In this document: positions 44,994 through 56,892 of the stretch, piece by piece | How the letters are laid out: the number at the start of each line of letters is the position of its first letter | How positions within the stretch are numbered: position 1 is the stretch's first letter | From: Tupaia tana | Taxonomy: Eukaryota; Chordata; Mammalia; Scandentia; Tupaiidae | Direction: 5' to 3' | DNA: 64,000 bases | Assembly (NCBI GenBank): GCA_026018925.1 | Contig: JAKSZU010000016.1 | Location: forward strand, 60,083,575-60,147,574 | Translations under genes and position numbers: made by a program | The notes under the pieces: generated by a model | The model's database searches: none | Told to the model about the DNA's origin: nothing | The model's input: only the letters and a program-made list of their open reading frames with translations

Positions 44994-45366
44994 TTGCAGA
45001 AACCATCCATAACAGTTATAAAACTTGGGATTTTTTTTTAAAATGAAAACCAAAAAGAGCAGAATTTGAAGTCTACTTCTCTTCCTGTGTTTTCTCCTTA
45101 GCTCACCTAACATGTAGCTGTCCAGGAGTAGAGACTGACAGGTTGTGTTTCGGTGTGGCTTTCACGTCTCCACTTGCTGAGCTCCTTCACACTCGCACTA
45201 AGTCCAGAGCCTTCCCGTGCCTTGGTGGCAGGCACCCTTCCAGAACACTAGGTAATAATTTAGTCAATGCAGTCAGGTCTCTGGTTTTCAGCTGATACTC
45301 AGTCAAAAAGTCTCTTGTCTTGCTGCATAGGTGTTTTGAAATGTCTGTATAAAAAAAGTTGTTTCC

Positions 45367-45616
45367 AGGGACCGGCAGTTAGCGTAATGGCTATGTCGCT
45401 GGACTCCCATGTAGTCGACCACGGTTCAAGTCCAGGACCTGTTGGCTTAAACTCACACCAGGCGCATGTGTGTGTGTGTGTGTGTGTGTGCCCAAGATCC
45501 CAAGAGGAGAATGGAGGAGAAGGAATTGTGGCGTGGACATTCCTCGGGGGTGGGGGTGATTTCTCTCTTTCTGTCTCTGTCTCTCTCTGTCTTTCTGGAG
45601 AGCGCACATGCCCTAC

Positions 45617-45657
<41 letters not shown>

Positions 45658-45658
45658 A
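45367..45658 (+). mobile_element. SINE-A with (GT)n inside and an (AAAT)n tail
   Basis: TSD about gttgtttcca at 45359 and 45660. (GT)n at 45467-45490; (AAAT)n at 45621-45657. Confidence 0.92.
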
Positions 45659-46098
45659 GCTGTTTCCATATCCAGGCTTTGGCACTCAGGACTACATAAT
45701 ATTGTCATTGTAGCCCCTCTGCCTGGAACTGTTCATAGCTAGCTGTAACCCCAAATGCAGTTTCTGGGCCAGCGAACACAGGAGTCCAGTGCAGCTGTTC
45801 TGACAACAGGACGACAGACAACTCTCTCTACAACCCCACTCTGCAGGAAGCGTCTGAGGACAGCCCGTCCTGTCTGTGCCTGGAAGAACTCTGCCTACCT
45901 CCAGTTTTTAGAGAAAATGTCAATTCGAAACTGACAAGTATGAAAGGTTTACTGGCATCGCTTAAAACATTGGCAGTGAGACCAAATGACGATGCCTTTA
46001 TTCCTTAGTGCTTTTCAGTTCCCTGTTACCTCTAGCTATGGGTGATGACAGTTGTCCTCATCTTTCCTAGCAAAGAGGCAAATTAAAATCCATCTGCA

Positions 46099-46364
46099 GG
46101 GACCAGCAGTTAGTGTAATGGCTATGTCGCTGGACTGCCACATAGTCGACCGTGGTTTGAGTCCCGGACCCGGCGGCTTAAACTCACGCCAGGCGCATGT
46201 GCATGCGTTCCCAAGATCCCAAGAGGAGAATGGAGGAGAAGGGATTGCGGCATGGCCATCCCCCCCTTGGGGATGATTTCTCCCTTTCCGTCTCTCTGTC
46301 TCTCTCTGTCTTTCTGATGAGCGCACACACCCTGTAGCAAAAACCTCTCAAAAAAAAAAAAAAT
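46099..46364 (+). mobile_element. SINE-A
   Basis: TSD about aaatccatctgca at 46086 and 46362. One-step diverged. Confidence 0.9.
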
Positions 46365-47229
46365 GCATCTGCAAATTAGATTAGGAAGCTGAAAAATCCA
46401 GTGAATAAACCTGATTCTTCTATCCCATGACTAGTAAAGCTGCCAAGGGTGACATTTAATGCGGAACCATTTAAAAATCGGTTCCATAAAGGCTCTGCCA
46501 CGTGGCCACCAATTCCCCGGAGAATGCAGGGGATAGAAGAGTCGAGGCAAGAAGACAGGCACTGCTCCCGGTGGCAAATACCCAACCTCCCGCCCACTTG
46601 GAGCCGAAGCACCATAACTAGTCGTAAGGACAACATGACCCTGCTAATTAGTTCAGATATAATGTTTAGATAGTATTAAATCTCCTGTACGATAATTAAA
46701 TACAATGGTAACTCACCACATTTCTGAGAGCTTTAACTAGTTCTCTGCTTTTAAATAATCATTTTGAAGAATATGCCTACATCTCCTCTAGCTGTGGCAA
46801 GGACTGAATCCAAATTCAAGGACAGAGCACAGCATTGACCTCAGAGGACAAGGCACATACTCAAGTGGAGGTCTGAGCGTGTCAGCACAGCACCCTGGCA
46901 CCAAAAGTCATGTGCCACGGTGAATGGCAGCATCTTTCAAAATTTTGTCAACTGGAAGCAAAAAAGTAAACTTAATTTTTCATAAAGCAATTTGGTGATG
47001 TCATCCATCTATGATTGGTAAAAGGTCTCATAAAAGATTGGAGCTTTCTTTTTAAGAATTTATTTTATTTTAAATGGACATATACTTTAAATAACAATTC
47101 TCTGGGCATGTTTAAGTAAACTCAGTAAGAAACTATGGTGCTGTTTAATTGTAAATAGATTGATGTAAGATTGGACCAATACTTGATGTGTATGATTTTA
47201 GTATGTAGGGGGTTTGTGTTTTTTTTTTT

Positions 47230-47575
47230 TAAGTTCAAAATAAGTAAATAAATAATTCTTTTAAAAAAAAAAAATAAAAGAAAACTCATACCGGGTGCAT
47301 GTGCATGCATGTCCAAAATTCCAAGAGGAGATTGAAGGAGAAGGGATTGCGGCATGGCCATCGCCACAAGGGGTGATTTGTCACTTTCTATCTCTCGCTC
47401 TCTCTCTTGCCCTATAGCAAAAAATCTAAGAAAAAAGACATGTTTGGTGCATGTGCACTGGTGCCCAAAATTCCAAGAGAATAGAGAAGGGATTGCAATT
47501 TGGCCTTCCTCCTGGGGAGTGATTTCTCACTTTCTCACTCCAGGGAGCATACATGCCCTAGAGCAACCTAGAAGA
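47230..47575 (+). mobile_element. SINE-B tail followed by two headless SINE-A/C bodies
   Basis: B tail at 47230-47275 (aaataagtaaataaataatt). Body 1 at 47282-47432 starts actcataccgggtgcatg. Body 2 at 47438-47570 starts acatgtttggtgcatgtg. Both bodies begin near the same point as in the composite elements. Confidence 0.65.
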
Positions 47576-47589
47576 AAAAGAAAGAGAGA

Positions 47590-47731
47590 AAGAGTCTGGG
47601 TCCTACAAGGCGACCATGGTTTGAATCCCAAGTCTGACTGGGCGGAGATATGCTAGGTGTGCATGTGAGTGCCAGGATCCAACAGACTGGAGACTGCAGG
47701 AAGTATTGTGATATGGCCAGACCCTGTGGAG

Positions 47732-47791
<60 letters not shown>

Positions 47792-47815
47792 GCATGCACT
47801 CTATCATGAATTTAA
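47590..47815 (+). mobile_element. SINE-C, 5'-truncated, with a (CT)n
   Basis: gtctgggtcctacaaggcga, then aagtattgtgatatggccag; (CT)n 47735-47787. Confidence 0.65.
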
Positions 47816-47859
47816 AAATGAAACAACAATAAAACAACACTTTTAAAATAAAAAGGGCT

Positions 47860-48849
47860 GGGGCCAGCAGGTGTAGTGGTTACATTTGAGGAACTGTCTG
47901 GAACTCAGAGACAGAGGGAAAGCAGTGTGTGATGCAAGAGAAGGCGGGGAAGGTCTTCAGGGACCCAGGACCTTCCCAAGCATGTTAAAAGCAAGGGGAG
48001 GGCCTGGGCAGAACTCGGGCTTCAATGCCATCCCACACCAGCTTTCACCTGCTGTTCTGGGGCAAGCCTCCTCGGCTTGCATCTAGCTCTCTACCTATGA
48101 CCTTCCCTCCAGTTGAGAAAACTCTCCTGTCATCACTTCCCAAGAAATTCAGCTCCTGGGACCAAATCCTGGTGCCCCCAGAAGCATTTGGCAAGGTTTC
48201 AGGCGCCATCAGATAGCTGTGTTAATTGCAATATTTACTAAGTGGGCATGGACTGCAGTGCTAGAAGCCACACGGTCCAACTCGGATTCAGAACCCAGGA
48301 TTGGGGCTGGGGGCTGGTGGCTGGCGTGGTGGTTGAGGGCACTGGACTCCCAGACCTGGCGCTGCTTTCTCACTTTCTCTGTCCCTCTCTGGTCAAATAT
48401 TAATTAATTAATCAATTAATTAATTAAATAAAGTTAAATAAAATAATTCTTTAAAACAAACAAACAAACAAACAAAGAATCCAGGATTGGTCTGAAAGCA
48501 TCCAGTGCCCACAGGCAGGCACGCAGGATCCTGAAGAGATGGAGATAGGGAATCACGATCACTGTGCGGGGATTCTGTCCACTGTGGCACTCTCTATCTC
48601 ACGCATGTTCACATGCTCTCTATTATACACACGTGCCACACACACACACTAAGTGGCTAAGAGTTACTATCTGGAGGTCCTGGCGGATGGAAACCAAAGG
48701 AGTGAAAAGTGCGCCAACCGAAGAGCAACGTGCTGGGGCGGAGACAGGAGTCAGGGAAGGCGGGGAGTCCCAGGTCCCGCCCTGAAGCAGACTTCCTGGA
48801 CCACAGCAGGCGGCAGGGGTGAAAGGCGGCGGCGGGGGACCCCAGAGCC
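47860..48849 (+). other. PYCARD upstream region
   Basis: A SINE-B at 48310 and an old SINE fragment at 48490-48650. From 48690 to the ATG the sequence is GC rich and holds the likely promoter and leader. No TATA box seen. Confidence 0.4.
48310..48485 (+). mobile_element. SINE-B, shortened head
   Basis: gggctggtggctggcgtggt head. The region after the anticodon arm is missing. Tail has (ATTA)n and (AAAC)n. Confidence 0.8.
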
Positions 48850-49455
48850 ATGGGGGGCGGGCGCGATGCCATCCTGGAGGCGCTGGAGAACCTGACCGCT
48901 GACGAGCTCAAGAAGTTCAAAATGAAGCTGCTGTCAGTGCCTCTGCGCGAGGGCTACGGGCGCATCCCGCGGGGGCAACTGCAGCCCATGGACGCCATGG
49001 ACCTCACCGACAAGATCGTCAGCTTCTATCTGGAGACCTACGGCGCTGAGCTCACCGCGGCCGTGCTGCGCGACATGGGCATGCTGGCGATGGCCGAGGG
49101 GCTGCAGAGGACGCTCAAGAGTGAGCCCCCCACCACCACCCGTCCCTTCGTCTACTCCCAACTCCCACACCCTAACCAAACTTTTGCCCCTCAGGCTCTT
49201 CCGCTTTCTGATCTTCCTATCCTCTTTTAAAAAGGGGGTGGAGGGCAGCAGATGGTGCAGCGGTTACACCGCTGGACTCCCACATGGGTGACTGTGGTTG
49301 GAGTCCCGGACCCGATGGCTTGAAAATCATGCCAGGCGCGTGTGTGTGCACGCCCAAGATCCCTGGGAGAACGGACAAGGGATAGTAGTGTGAAAATCCA
49401 TGGCCATCCCCCCGCCGGAGGGGTGGGGGGAGTGATTTTGTACCTTCCCTCTCAC

Positions 49456-49519
<64 letters not shown>

Positions 49520-51682
49520 CCCTCTCCCTCTCCCCCCCTCCCCCCACCCCACCCACCCACCGCAAGCCCAGGCACCCTATGGCAAAAATCTCTACCAAAA
49601 AAAAAAAAACTCCCTACTGGTAATGCGCTTGGCCCTGAACTTCATATCCTGACCAAGGACCACTCCCTACCCCCACCCACTCCAAAGGTGGATTCAGTAG
49701 GAAGGGAAAGGGCCCACTTGACTCTCTTCCTTACAGAGCCTGCTGCTGCACCAGTCGGGATCAAGTGCTCTCTTCCGATGGCAGCCAAGTCAGGTGAGTG
49801 CCGGGGTCTAGCCTCGGCGGGGGTGGGTTGACTCGTGGGAAGCGGCGCAGGTGAACAGAAGACAAAGGCCTCGGTGCCTTTTTATGCACGTCTTATGCCG
49901 GACACCCCTCAGAGATCGGTCTCTGAGGAGTGACAACTGCTAGGAATCATTGTGCCTTTTTATTGAAAATGTGATACATGCAAGTAAATGGGTGAGGGGC
50001 AGTAAAAAATTTACTCTAAGGAACAGGGTATGTATATAAAGCATGGAAGCAATAATTATAAAACATGCTGTTTGTCTTGTCAGATTAGTTAAAAATCAAT
50101 CACAGTTTTTAGGATGAGGAAGTCCATTTGTCTGTTGTATCTTTTTCTTGGATCTTGATTACTGAGAAGGGTCTTTTGAAGAGGGGGCTTGCAGGATGTT
50201 TGATCACTTCAGTCCTGGGCCAGGGCGATAACATTGCTGGTTGCAAAGACCTAGATAGAAATCTTGTCTTGCTAAGTAAAGACACAGTTAATATATGGAC
50301 TATTCATACATTACAACAATAGAGGGTGAGTTTATGATCTATATATGGGAAAGGAAGATGATTTTGTAGCTCAGGAGACAACACAGGATGTTTTATTAGC
50401 AGTTTTTCATAGTCAATAGCACATAGATGAGAAACTCTTCGTAGTTGAAAACTACCTGTCGCTTTAGATAAGAGCTCCCAGCTAAGGTAATCTTTCTCTG
50501 GAGCCCTCAAGTTTGTTTATCCTGTTGTCCCAGCCAGACCTTTTCCTTTAATAAACCTGCGGGTTTCTGCATTTTGTTTGCTGGGTCTGTCAATTAGTGA
50601 GTTCTTTTTATTTTATCTCTAAGTCTCTGTTATGTGGTGAATGTGCTGACTTTGCTTAGCATGAGTTAACTTTGGCCTGTAGCTTTAGCAAGGGGTATAT
50701 ACTAGCCTTAAACTAACTTAGTCTACATATACTTTTAATGCTAATTTGGTTTATACTAACTTAATCTATATGTTAATTTTGGCTTAAAAACAGACAGGTA
50801 GGGGAGTCTTAAACTTCCTGGTCCTCCTGTCAGTCTTAGGGAACCACATTCTTACAAGGTCACTAATTGGCTTTATTGTAATGGTTGGGGGGTGATGTTT
50901 TACCCTTACAGGGTACCGTAATAACAGTAAAACTCACGGCAGAGAAATTAACTACAGGCCAGAAAAATGACACAAGGAGAGTTAGTAAACTGCTGGCTTT
51001 ATCTTGCCGTTTCTTCCCAACCCAGGCCATGGGAGACAGCCTCTTTACCAACTTGTGTTGTCTGCATGGCCCCATCAGGTGAGGTCTCCACACCCAACCT
51101 AGCCTGCTTGGGCAACCTCTCCAGCCACACCCTACCACACCCCTACGCAGCCTACATGTTGCCCCTTGGCCAAAGCAAGCTGGGCCAATTCTGCCCACCT
51201 ACCTACTACTCACACACCTGCTCGGGTCGGGGAGCCCAGCTGCAGGGAGAAAGGGAGACAAAGTGACACTCATCCCACTGTCACTGAAAGCCTAGTGGGC
51301 CACCCACCCCCTTGAGGCGCAGCCATGGGAATTTCAGAGGTAGCGGTGTTGAGCAGGGACAGACCCAGCACCCCTCACCCCATTCCGAGGGCTGGCTCAT
51401 CTGTTCCCCCTGCTCCCAGGCCCAGCACTGCACTTTGTGGACCAGCACCGTGCAGCACTCATCAGCCGGGTCACAGCCATCGATGGGGTGCTAGATGCCC
51501 TGCATGGGAAGGTCCTGACCGAGGAGCAGTACCAGGCGGTGCGAGCGGAGACCACCGGTCAAATGAAGATGAGGAAACTCTACAGCTTTGCTCCAGCCTG
51601 GGACGTGACCTGCAAAGATCTGCTCCTCCAGGCCCTGAGGGACACCCAGCCCTACCTGGTGGCCGACCTGGAGCAGAGCTGA
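48850..51682 (+). CDS. PYCARD: PYCARD (ASC) inflammasome adaptor, three coding exons, intact
   Basis: ASC joins pyrin-domain sensors (NLRP3, AIM2, pyrin) to pro-caspase-1 by forming PYD and CARD filaments in the cytosol. Exons by inspection are 48850-49120, 49737-49793 and 51420-51682. All junctions are GT-AG (donors gtgagc and gtgagtg; acceptors ttacag and tcccag) and the phases join cleanly into 196 codons plus TGA; human ASC has 195 residues. Exon 1 is the pyrin domain (about residues 1-90). It keeps the filament-interface residues E13, K21, K26, R41, D48 and D51. Exon 2 is the short proline/alanine linker (starts [10 protein letters not shown]). Exon 3 is the CARD (starts [14 protein letters not shown], ends LVADLEQS). 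The start has a good Kozak context (cagagccATGG). I see no AATAAA shortly after the stop, only AATATA-like hexamers near 51745. Intron 1 carries a SINE; intron 2 is about 1.6 kb. No disabling change is visible, so I expect a working gene. Confidence 0.96.
49233..49610 (+). mobile_element. SINE-A/C intermediate in PYCARD intron 1
   Basis: ggcagcagatggtgcagcgg head, long (CT)n at 49460-49517, end ctatggcaaaaatctct, A tail. Confidence 0.85.
49800..51250. mobile_element. Possible retroviral or LTR-derived sequence in PYCARD intron 2
   Basis: The intron is 1626 bp, against a compact human one. On the minus strand gacgtgcataaaaaggcacc (near 49890) resembles a TATA region. On the plus strand taataaacctgcgggtttct (near 50550) resembles an LTR polyA region. 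No protein-coding remnant is clear. Weak call. Confidence 0.3.
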
Positions 51683-52757
51683 TATGTCTTCCCCAGCAAT
51701 GGCCCTTGCAGTGCTAGCCAATTATCCTGAATGTTTTTTTTTAATATACAATATACAAAAAACCAGCTCATACTTGTGTTTTTCCTTCTTCCAGCCTGGA
51801 AGCACAGCATACACTCCATTCCTGAAGGCTGCACGGGTTCAGGTGAACCCTAGCCTCACTGTTCCTCAGCATCGGGTTCCCTGAACCCCTCCTGCATCTT
51901 GCCTATCTTGCAGCTGCCCTGTAACTGCCCCTCCTCATTTCACCATCTGGTGCTTTCTCCAGTGCTACCCAAAGGATCTGCTCTTGAGATTGTAGATAAC
52001 AGCTCTATAGTCAAGGTCTAAGGTTAAAGGAGCCTGGAACTGGGGGTGGGGGGAGGAGGGGGAGAGTTAGAGCTGTCAGGAGTATTTTGAAACAGATTAG
52101 TCTACATAAGTCCTCTACCTTTGCTTTTTTCAGAGGGGGAAAATAAGTGAAATTAAAGCATTTTTCAGGGGAGAGACATTAGAGCGCTGTATCTAAACAC
52201 AGGACAGAAGAGCACAGCCACCAAATAGAATCCAAGGATCCCTTCAGGCACCGGCATTTGCAGGCTTAAGTGCTCCCTCTGCAGCACCCTACCCCCTGGA
52301 GGAAAGGGTTATAGGACACACACTGCCCAGAACATATGCCAACCGCAACAGATTTTCAGGAAGTTAGTTCTGGTAGCTGTTTTTTCTCTGGATTCAATTT
52401 CTGCCTTCAAGGGAAATAAGATTCTCTTTCCAGGAAACAGCACTTAAAGGGTCTTTCTAGAGGCTGTTTAAATCCTAGGGACCCAGGATCTTCGGGCTAT
52501 GCCCTAAGTATGCTTTGTACCCAACCCTTTCTGGGCTTTAATGGGGAGGAAATTGGCAAAGCCAAAGGCTGGTACCAAGGAGGCCCAGTATCCTGTCCTT
52601 AGGAGTTAGAACCATCACTTTCCAGCTTTAATGTCTCCATTGGGCTTATGTGTAATGAAATCTTACCTGCAAATGGCCTCTAAACTGGTTCTCCCAGCTT
52701 CCAGTCTACCTCCAAAGGCCCAACTAATCAAAACTGATCATAGGAATAGACTGTCAC
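51683..52757. other. Unassigned sequence downstream of PYCARD
   Basis: No gene or recognised repeat. A G-rich purine run lies at 52040-52066. No FUS exon seen. Confidence 0.45.
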
Positions 52758-53027
52758 TTTTTTTTTTTTTTTTTTGAGAGGTTTTTGGTATAGGGCGCAT
52801 GCGCTCGCCAGACAGAGAGAGAGAGACAGAGAGGCAGAAAGCGAGAAATCACCCCCCCAGGGGGGAATGGCCACTCCGCAATCCCTTCTCCTCCATTCTC
52901 CTCTTGGGATCTTGGGCACACACGCACACGCACCTGGTGTGAGTTTAAGCCACCGGGTCCGGGACTTGAACAGTGGTCGACTACATGGGAGTCCCGCGAC
53001 ATAGCCATTATGCTAACTGCTGGTCCC
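52758..53027 (-). mobile_element. SINE-A, young
   Basis: TSD about atagactgtcactt at 52746 and 53028. Near consensus. Confidence 0.93.
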
Positions 53028-53331
53028 ATAGACTGTCACTTCTAACAGTGGGACACCTCAACTCTCCTTCCAGCCTGACCCTTAATCCATTAAACTCTCA
53101 TGTCTTCCTCGTCACACAGCCCACAGTCCCAGCGACGCTTTGCTCATACCCCATTCTCTAGCACATGCTGGTCCCTAGAGCTCGTCATCTTGACACCTCC
53201 GGTCCCAGGACACTCATAGCCATGCCTTCCTCTGGGCTCCCCACACAGCGTCTCAGTGGCACAGCAACCATTGCCATGGCTGACTGTCACATAGGACTGC
53301 ATTAGACTGAATTCCATTTAAAAAAAAGACA

Positions 53332-53524
53332 TCGGGGGCCAGGCAGTGTCACAATGCTAACGTAACAGTCTGTGATGCTGGACCCACAAATGTTCTGGGT
53401 TTGCATCCTGAGGCAGACAAACACATGTATACCCATGATGGCTGGCTGAGGCTCAGGGTGGATCACAGTGTAGAGACCTTGTTGGAGGTACCTATCTCTG
53501 CCTCTCTCTCATAAATAAACTTTA
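53332..53524 (+). mobile_element. SINE-D
   Basis: gggggccaggcagtgtcaca head, ggctggctgaggctcagggt, ctctctcataaataaac end. Confidence 0.6.
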
Positions 53525-53531
53525 AAAAGAC

Positions 53532-54062
53532 ATTGGGTCAGGCCTGTGGCCTGGTGACTAAGGAAGCTGGACCCCATATACCTGACCACACAGTTCAAAT
53601 CCTGGCCCCAGTGGCTTGTAAAACACCCTGCGGGGGGGGGGGGGGGGGGGGGGGGCGCGTCGGGGGCATCAGATGGCATAGTGGTTATCACTGGCCTCAC
53701 ACATGGCAGCTCGACTCCCAGACCCAGTGGCTTGAAACTCACACTAGACGTGTGTGCGCACATACCAAAGATCCTGGGAAGAAAATGGAGAAGGGACTGC
53801 GGCATGGCCATACCCCCTCGGGGTGACTTCTCACCTTCCCTCTCACTATCTCTGTCTCTCTCTGGCAAATGCACAAGCCCTAACACAAAAACCTCTAACA
53901 CACACATACACACACACAGGGAACATGTGTACACATGCTCAAAATCCTGAGAGGATGTAGAAATGGAGAGACTGGCATGACCACACTGCACTGGTGGGTG
54001 ATTTACCCCTCTCTCTATCTATGGTAAGTGCACACACTGTCTTGCAAAGAGAGGGAGGGAAT
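53532..54062 (+). mobile_element. SINE-C split by a SINE-A that begins with a G run
   Basis: Head 53536-53625; G23 and SINE-A at 53633-53905; body 53920-54062 (ggaacatgtgtacacatgct). Confidence 0.75.
53633..53655 (+). repeat. Poly-G tract
   Basis: An unbroken run of about 23 G. Rare in mammalian DNA, quadruplex-prone and error-prone for sequencing. Confidence 0.9.
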
Positions 54063-54154
54063 AAAACATCTTTTCAACCTTCACACAAGTGCCTTACATG
54101 TAAAAAGTAACCAATAAAGTGTAATTATTTTATCTCTCTACTATTTGATAGTTC

Positions 54155-54530
54155 TTCTTTTTGAGAGACGTTTGCTTTAGGGCATGTGTGCTCACTGGAT
54201 AGAATTTTTTCAGACAGGTCTCCCCATACCGTCATCCTCCTGCCTCACCCTTGTGATAAGTCGGAACTACAGTCAAATACCACTGCACTGGGCATATTTT
54301 GTTGTTAACTTGCCAGAGGGCATGTGCACTCACCAGAGACAGAGAGAGCACCCCCATGGGGCGTGGTCATGCCACAATTCCCTTTCCATTTCTCCATCCT
54401 ATCAGAATTTTGGGCACATATACACACACATGCTTGGCACATTTTTCATGCCATCAAGGCTGGGATTAAAACTGTATGGTCAGCCTGTGGAGCTGACCCC
54501 TTAACCACAAGGCTACAGGCTGGCCCACAC
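54155..54530 (-). mobile_element. SINE-C with an embedded 7SL/Alu-like fragment
   Basis: 54217-54298 reads gtcatcctcctgcctcaccc, then ggaactacagtcaaatacca, the reverse of Alu/7SL text. C-type tail at 54155-54215 and C body and head at 54300-54530 lie on each side. Confidence 0.55.
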
Positions 54531-54655
54531 TGGGCTTTTAACAGGATGTTTTGAAAACTTCACAGGAATCTAATGGTTCTCATAAAATGGGGCCCTAGGT
54601 AATACTTCTTTGCATGACAGATATCCTTAAAAAAAAACAGCTATGAAAAATTGTG

Positions 54656-54855
54656 CAGCAGACTGGCTCCGTAGCACAGCGGTAATGCACTGCTAATGAG
54701 AAGCTGGATCCAACACAGCAGCAATAGCTCAAATCTCCAGCCCAGTCAGCCTGAAAAACATGCTGGGCACATACACGTGCACAAGAACGGATGGATGAGC
54801 TGGAGTAAGAGAATAACAGCGTAACAAGACCGTTCTATCATGTACAAAGCAAACA
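54656..54855 (+). mobile_element. SINE-D
   Basis: gactggctccgtagcacagc head (good A-box), gctcaaatctccagcccag. Confidence 0.6.
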
Positions 54856-54859
54856 AAAA

Positions 54860-55112
54860 TAGGCCTAGCCCCATAGCCTAGCAGTTAAGGAAGCTAGACC
54901 CCGCATGCCTGACTGTAGTTCAAATCCCTACCCTCGTGGTTTAAAAAACATGCCAGGCACCATACCATGCATGCCCAAAATCTTGACAGGATAGAAAAAT
55001 GAAGAAGGGGTTACACAGCATGACTATGCCCCATCAGGGATGCTTTCTCACCACCTCTCAACTTTCCCACACCTGCAAACACACTGCCCTCTGGCAAAAT
55101 TAAAAACAAAAC

Positions 55113-55145
<33 letters not shown>
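54860..55145 (+). mobile_element. SINE-C with a (CA)n tail
   Basis: ggcctagccccatagcctag head, tgccctctggcaaaattaaa, (CA)n at 55118-55143. Confidence 0.82.
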
Positions 55146-55146
<1 letters not shown>

Positions 55147-55254
55147 CTGAGGCAGAGTAGTTCTAAGAAACAGTTTTCCTAAAACAAATGTATTGTGAGT
55201 TTCATTTTTCCTTTGTGGAGAAAAAGAGAACTCAAGAGTTCACCGGAAGTCTCC

Positions 55255-55440
55255 TCAGATTTCAACATAGCATAAATTCCACAATGAAAGAATATAGGTT
55301 CAAATCCCAGGTGCTCCCCTTACTAGCTAGCAGCCAGTTTGTGCCTCAGCATCTTCTCTGTAATTTGGGGGTAACCAGCTACACAGTTCATCATCTAATA
55401 ACAACTGGCTCATAGCAAGCACACATAAGTATTAACAATA
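55255..55440 (+). mobile_element. MIR element
   Basis: ggttcaaatcccaggtgctc, tactagctagcag and tctctgtaatttggggg follow the MIR order. Confidence 0.6.
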
Positions 55441-55552
55441 ATCTCCACTAGGGTGTTTTTATTCCTAGCTCCCCAATGAGTGAAAATAGCACATGGGCAC
55501 CCATGTTATCCCAAGAAAAATACAGTGTCCGCTCACCCCAACTCCCACGGCC

Positions 55553-55925
55553 CTACCACAAGGGTCATCCTCACTCCCAGTTCCAATGGTAGCTCTCTTG
55601 ATGGTTTTGGAAGACCTGGCCCCAGCCCAGACAGCCCCAGAAATCTCTGGCACCTTGAAGCACATCCCAGATAAATGGAAGGAGTTTTGAGACACCCTGG
55701 AGGACAAGGCCTGGTCAGCTACTAACCACATCAAACAGGAACATTTCTGCCGAGACCCAGAAGAGGTTTTCAGAGACATTCAACAAAGTGAAGAACTCAA
55801 AATTACTTTCTCCTGAACACCTGGAGGGCTGTCCCACCCTTCTCTGCAGCCATGCAACTTGCCACATGCCCTCCCTGATTCCCAACTTCCCTCGTCAATA
55901 AAAATCAGAGGGAAAAAATAAAGAG
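55553..55925 (+). pseudogene. APOC1: APOC1 processed pseudogene
   Basis: Reading across frames gives a decayed signal-peptide end (VLEDLAPAQ), then the mature protein: [11 protein letters not shown], a stop where Gly is expected, DTLEDKAW, NHIKQ, EVFRDIQQSEELKITFS and a terminal stop near 55815. This follows apolipoprotein C-I from signal cleavage to C-terminus without introns. A 3' UTR with ATAAA motifs and A-rich sequence ends near 55920. One internal TGA at 55688 and several indels disable it. The exact 5' end and TSD were not resolved. Apolipoprotein C-I is only about 83 residues, so the match is short but continuous. Confidence 0.75.
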
Positions 55926-56115
55926 CTCTTGAAACAGTCAACATGTTTTGTTAAATCCCATATTTGAGCTTCACAAGACTTAAAGAACAGAACAGAACAG
56001 ATGCCAGTGTTGGCTGGACTTGTGCTAATCAGAACAAAAACCCATAGGCATAACTCAGCCTTACTTTTTCTTAGCTCCTAGTTACTGTTTTTTGTTTTTT
56101 AAGAATTATTAATTT

Positions 56116-56272
56116 AGGGGGCCAGCAGATGGCATGGTAGTTAAGGGTGCTGGACTCCCAAACGGCTGACCATGGTTCAAGTCCCAGACCTGGTGGCTTG
56201 CTTTCTCACTCTCCCTCTCTGTCCTTCTCTGGTCAAATTTTAAAAAATAAATAACATTAAATCGTTTCTTTT
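56116..56272 (+). mobile_element. SINE-B
   Basis: gggggccagcagatggcatg head, ggtcaaattttaaaaaataa tail. Confidence 0.85.
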
Positions 56273-56275
56273 TTT

Positions 56276-56633
56276 TTTTAAGAATTTATTTAACCCCATT
56301 TGTTATTATTTTTTTAATTTGACCAGACAGAGACAGAGAAAGGGAAAGTAAGAAAGCAAGCTGCCAAGTCTGGGATTCAAACTACAGTTGGGGGAACCAG
56401 CAGTTAGCGTAATGGCTATGTCGCTGGACTCCCATGTAATCGACCGCGGTTCGCGTCCCGGACCTGGTGGCTTAAAACTCACGCTGGGCTCGTGTGCGTG
56501 CATGCCCAAGATCCCGAGAGGAGAATGGAGAAGGGATTGCGGTGTGATCATCCCCCCTGGGGGGTGATTTCTCACTTTCTGTCTCTAATGTCTCTGTCTG
56601 TCTGGCGAGCACACACGCCCTATAGCGAAAATC

Positions 56634-56664
<31 letters not shown>

Positions 56665-56718
56665 CTACAGTTGGCTATGTGGGAATCCAGTGCCCAATTA
56701 TGCTACCTGCCAGCCCCA
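56276..56718 (-). mobile_element. SINE-B split by a SINE-A
   Basis: Left 56276-56392, right 56666-56718. TSD aaactacagttgg at both joins. SINE-A at 56394-56662 on the plus strand. Confidence 0.88.
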
Positions 56719-56892
56719 CTACTGTGTTCTTTTATAAATAAAATTCTGTACAAAGTCAAGCTACCCTTCAGGGGGAAGGTGGGGAGCATGCATAAAGAAT
56801 GAGTGTCATACTCGAGCAAGTGTTATTCAAATCTACTATTGAGCAAGCAGCATCGGTTTCACCAGAGAGCCTGGTAGAAACATACACCTTAG

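Larger units (their letters stand above)
44600..47229. other. Unique AT-rich sequence between SINEs, possible long UBTD2 3' UTR
   Basis: The non-SINE parts (44840-45360, 45660-46097, 46365-47229) read continuously across SINE TSDs and contain no gene. They could be the retrocopied 3' UTR of UBTD2 mRNA, or ordinary intergenic DNA. Confidence 0.3.
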
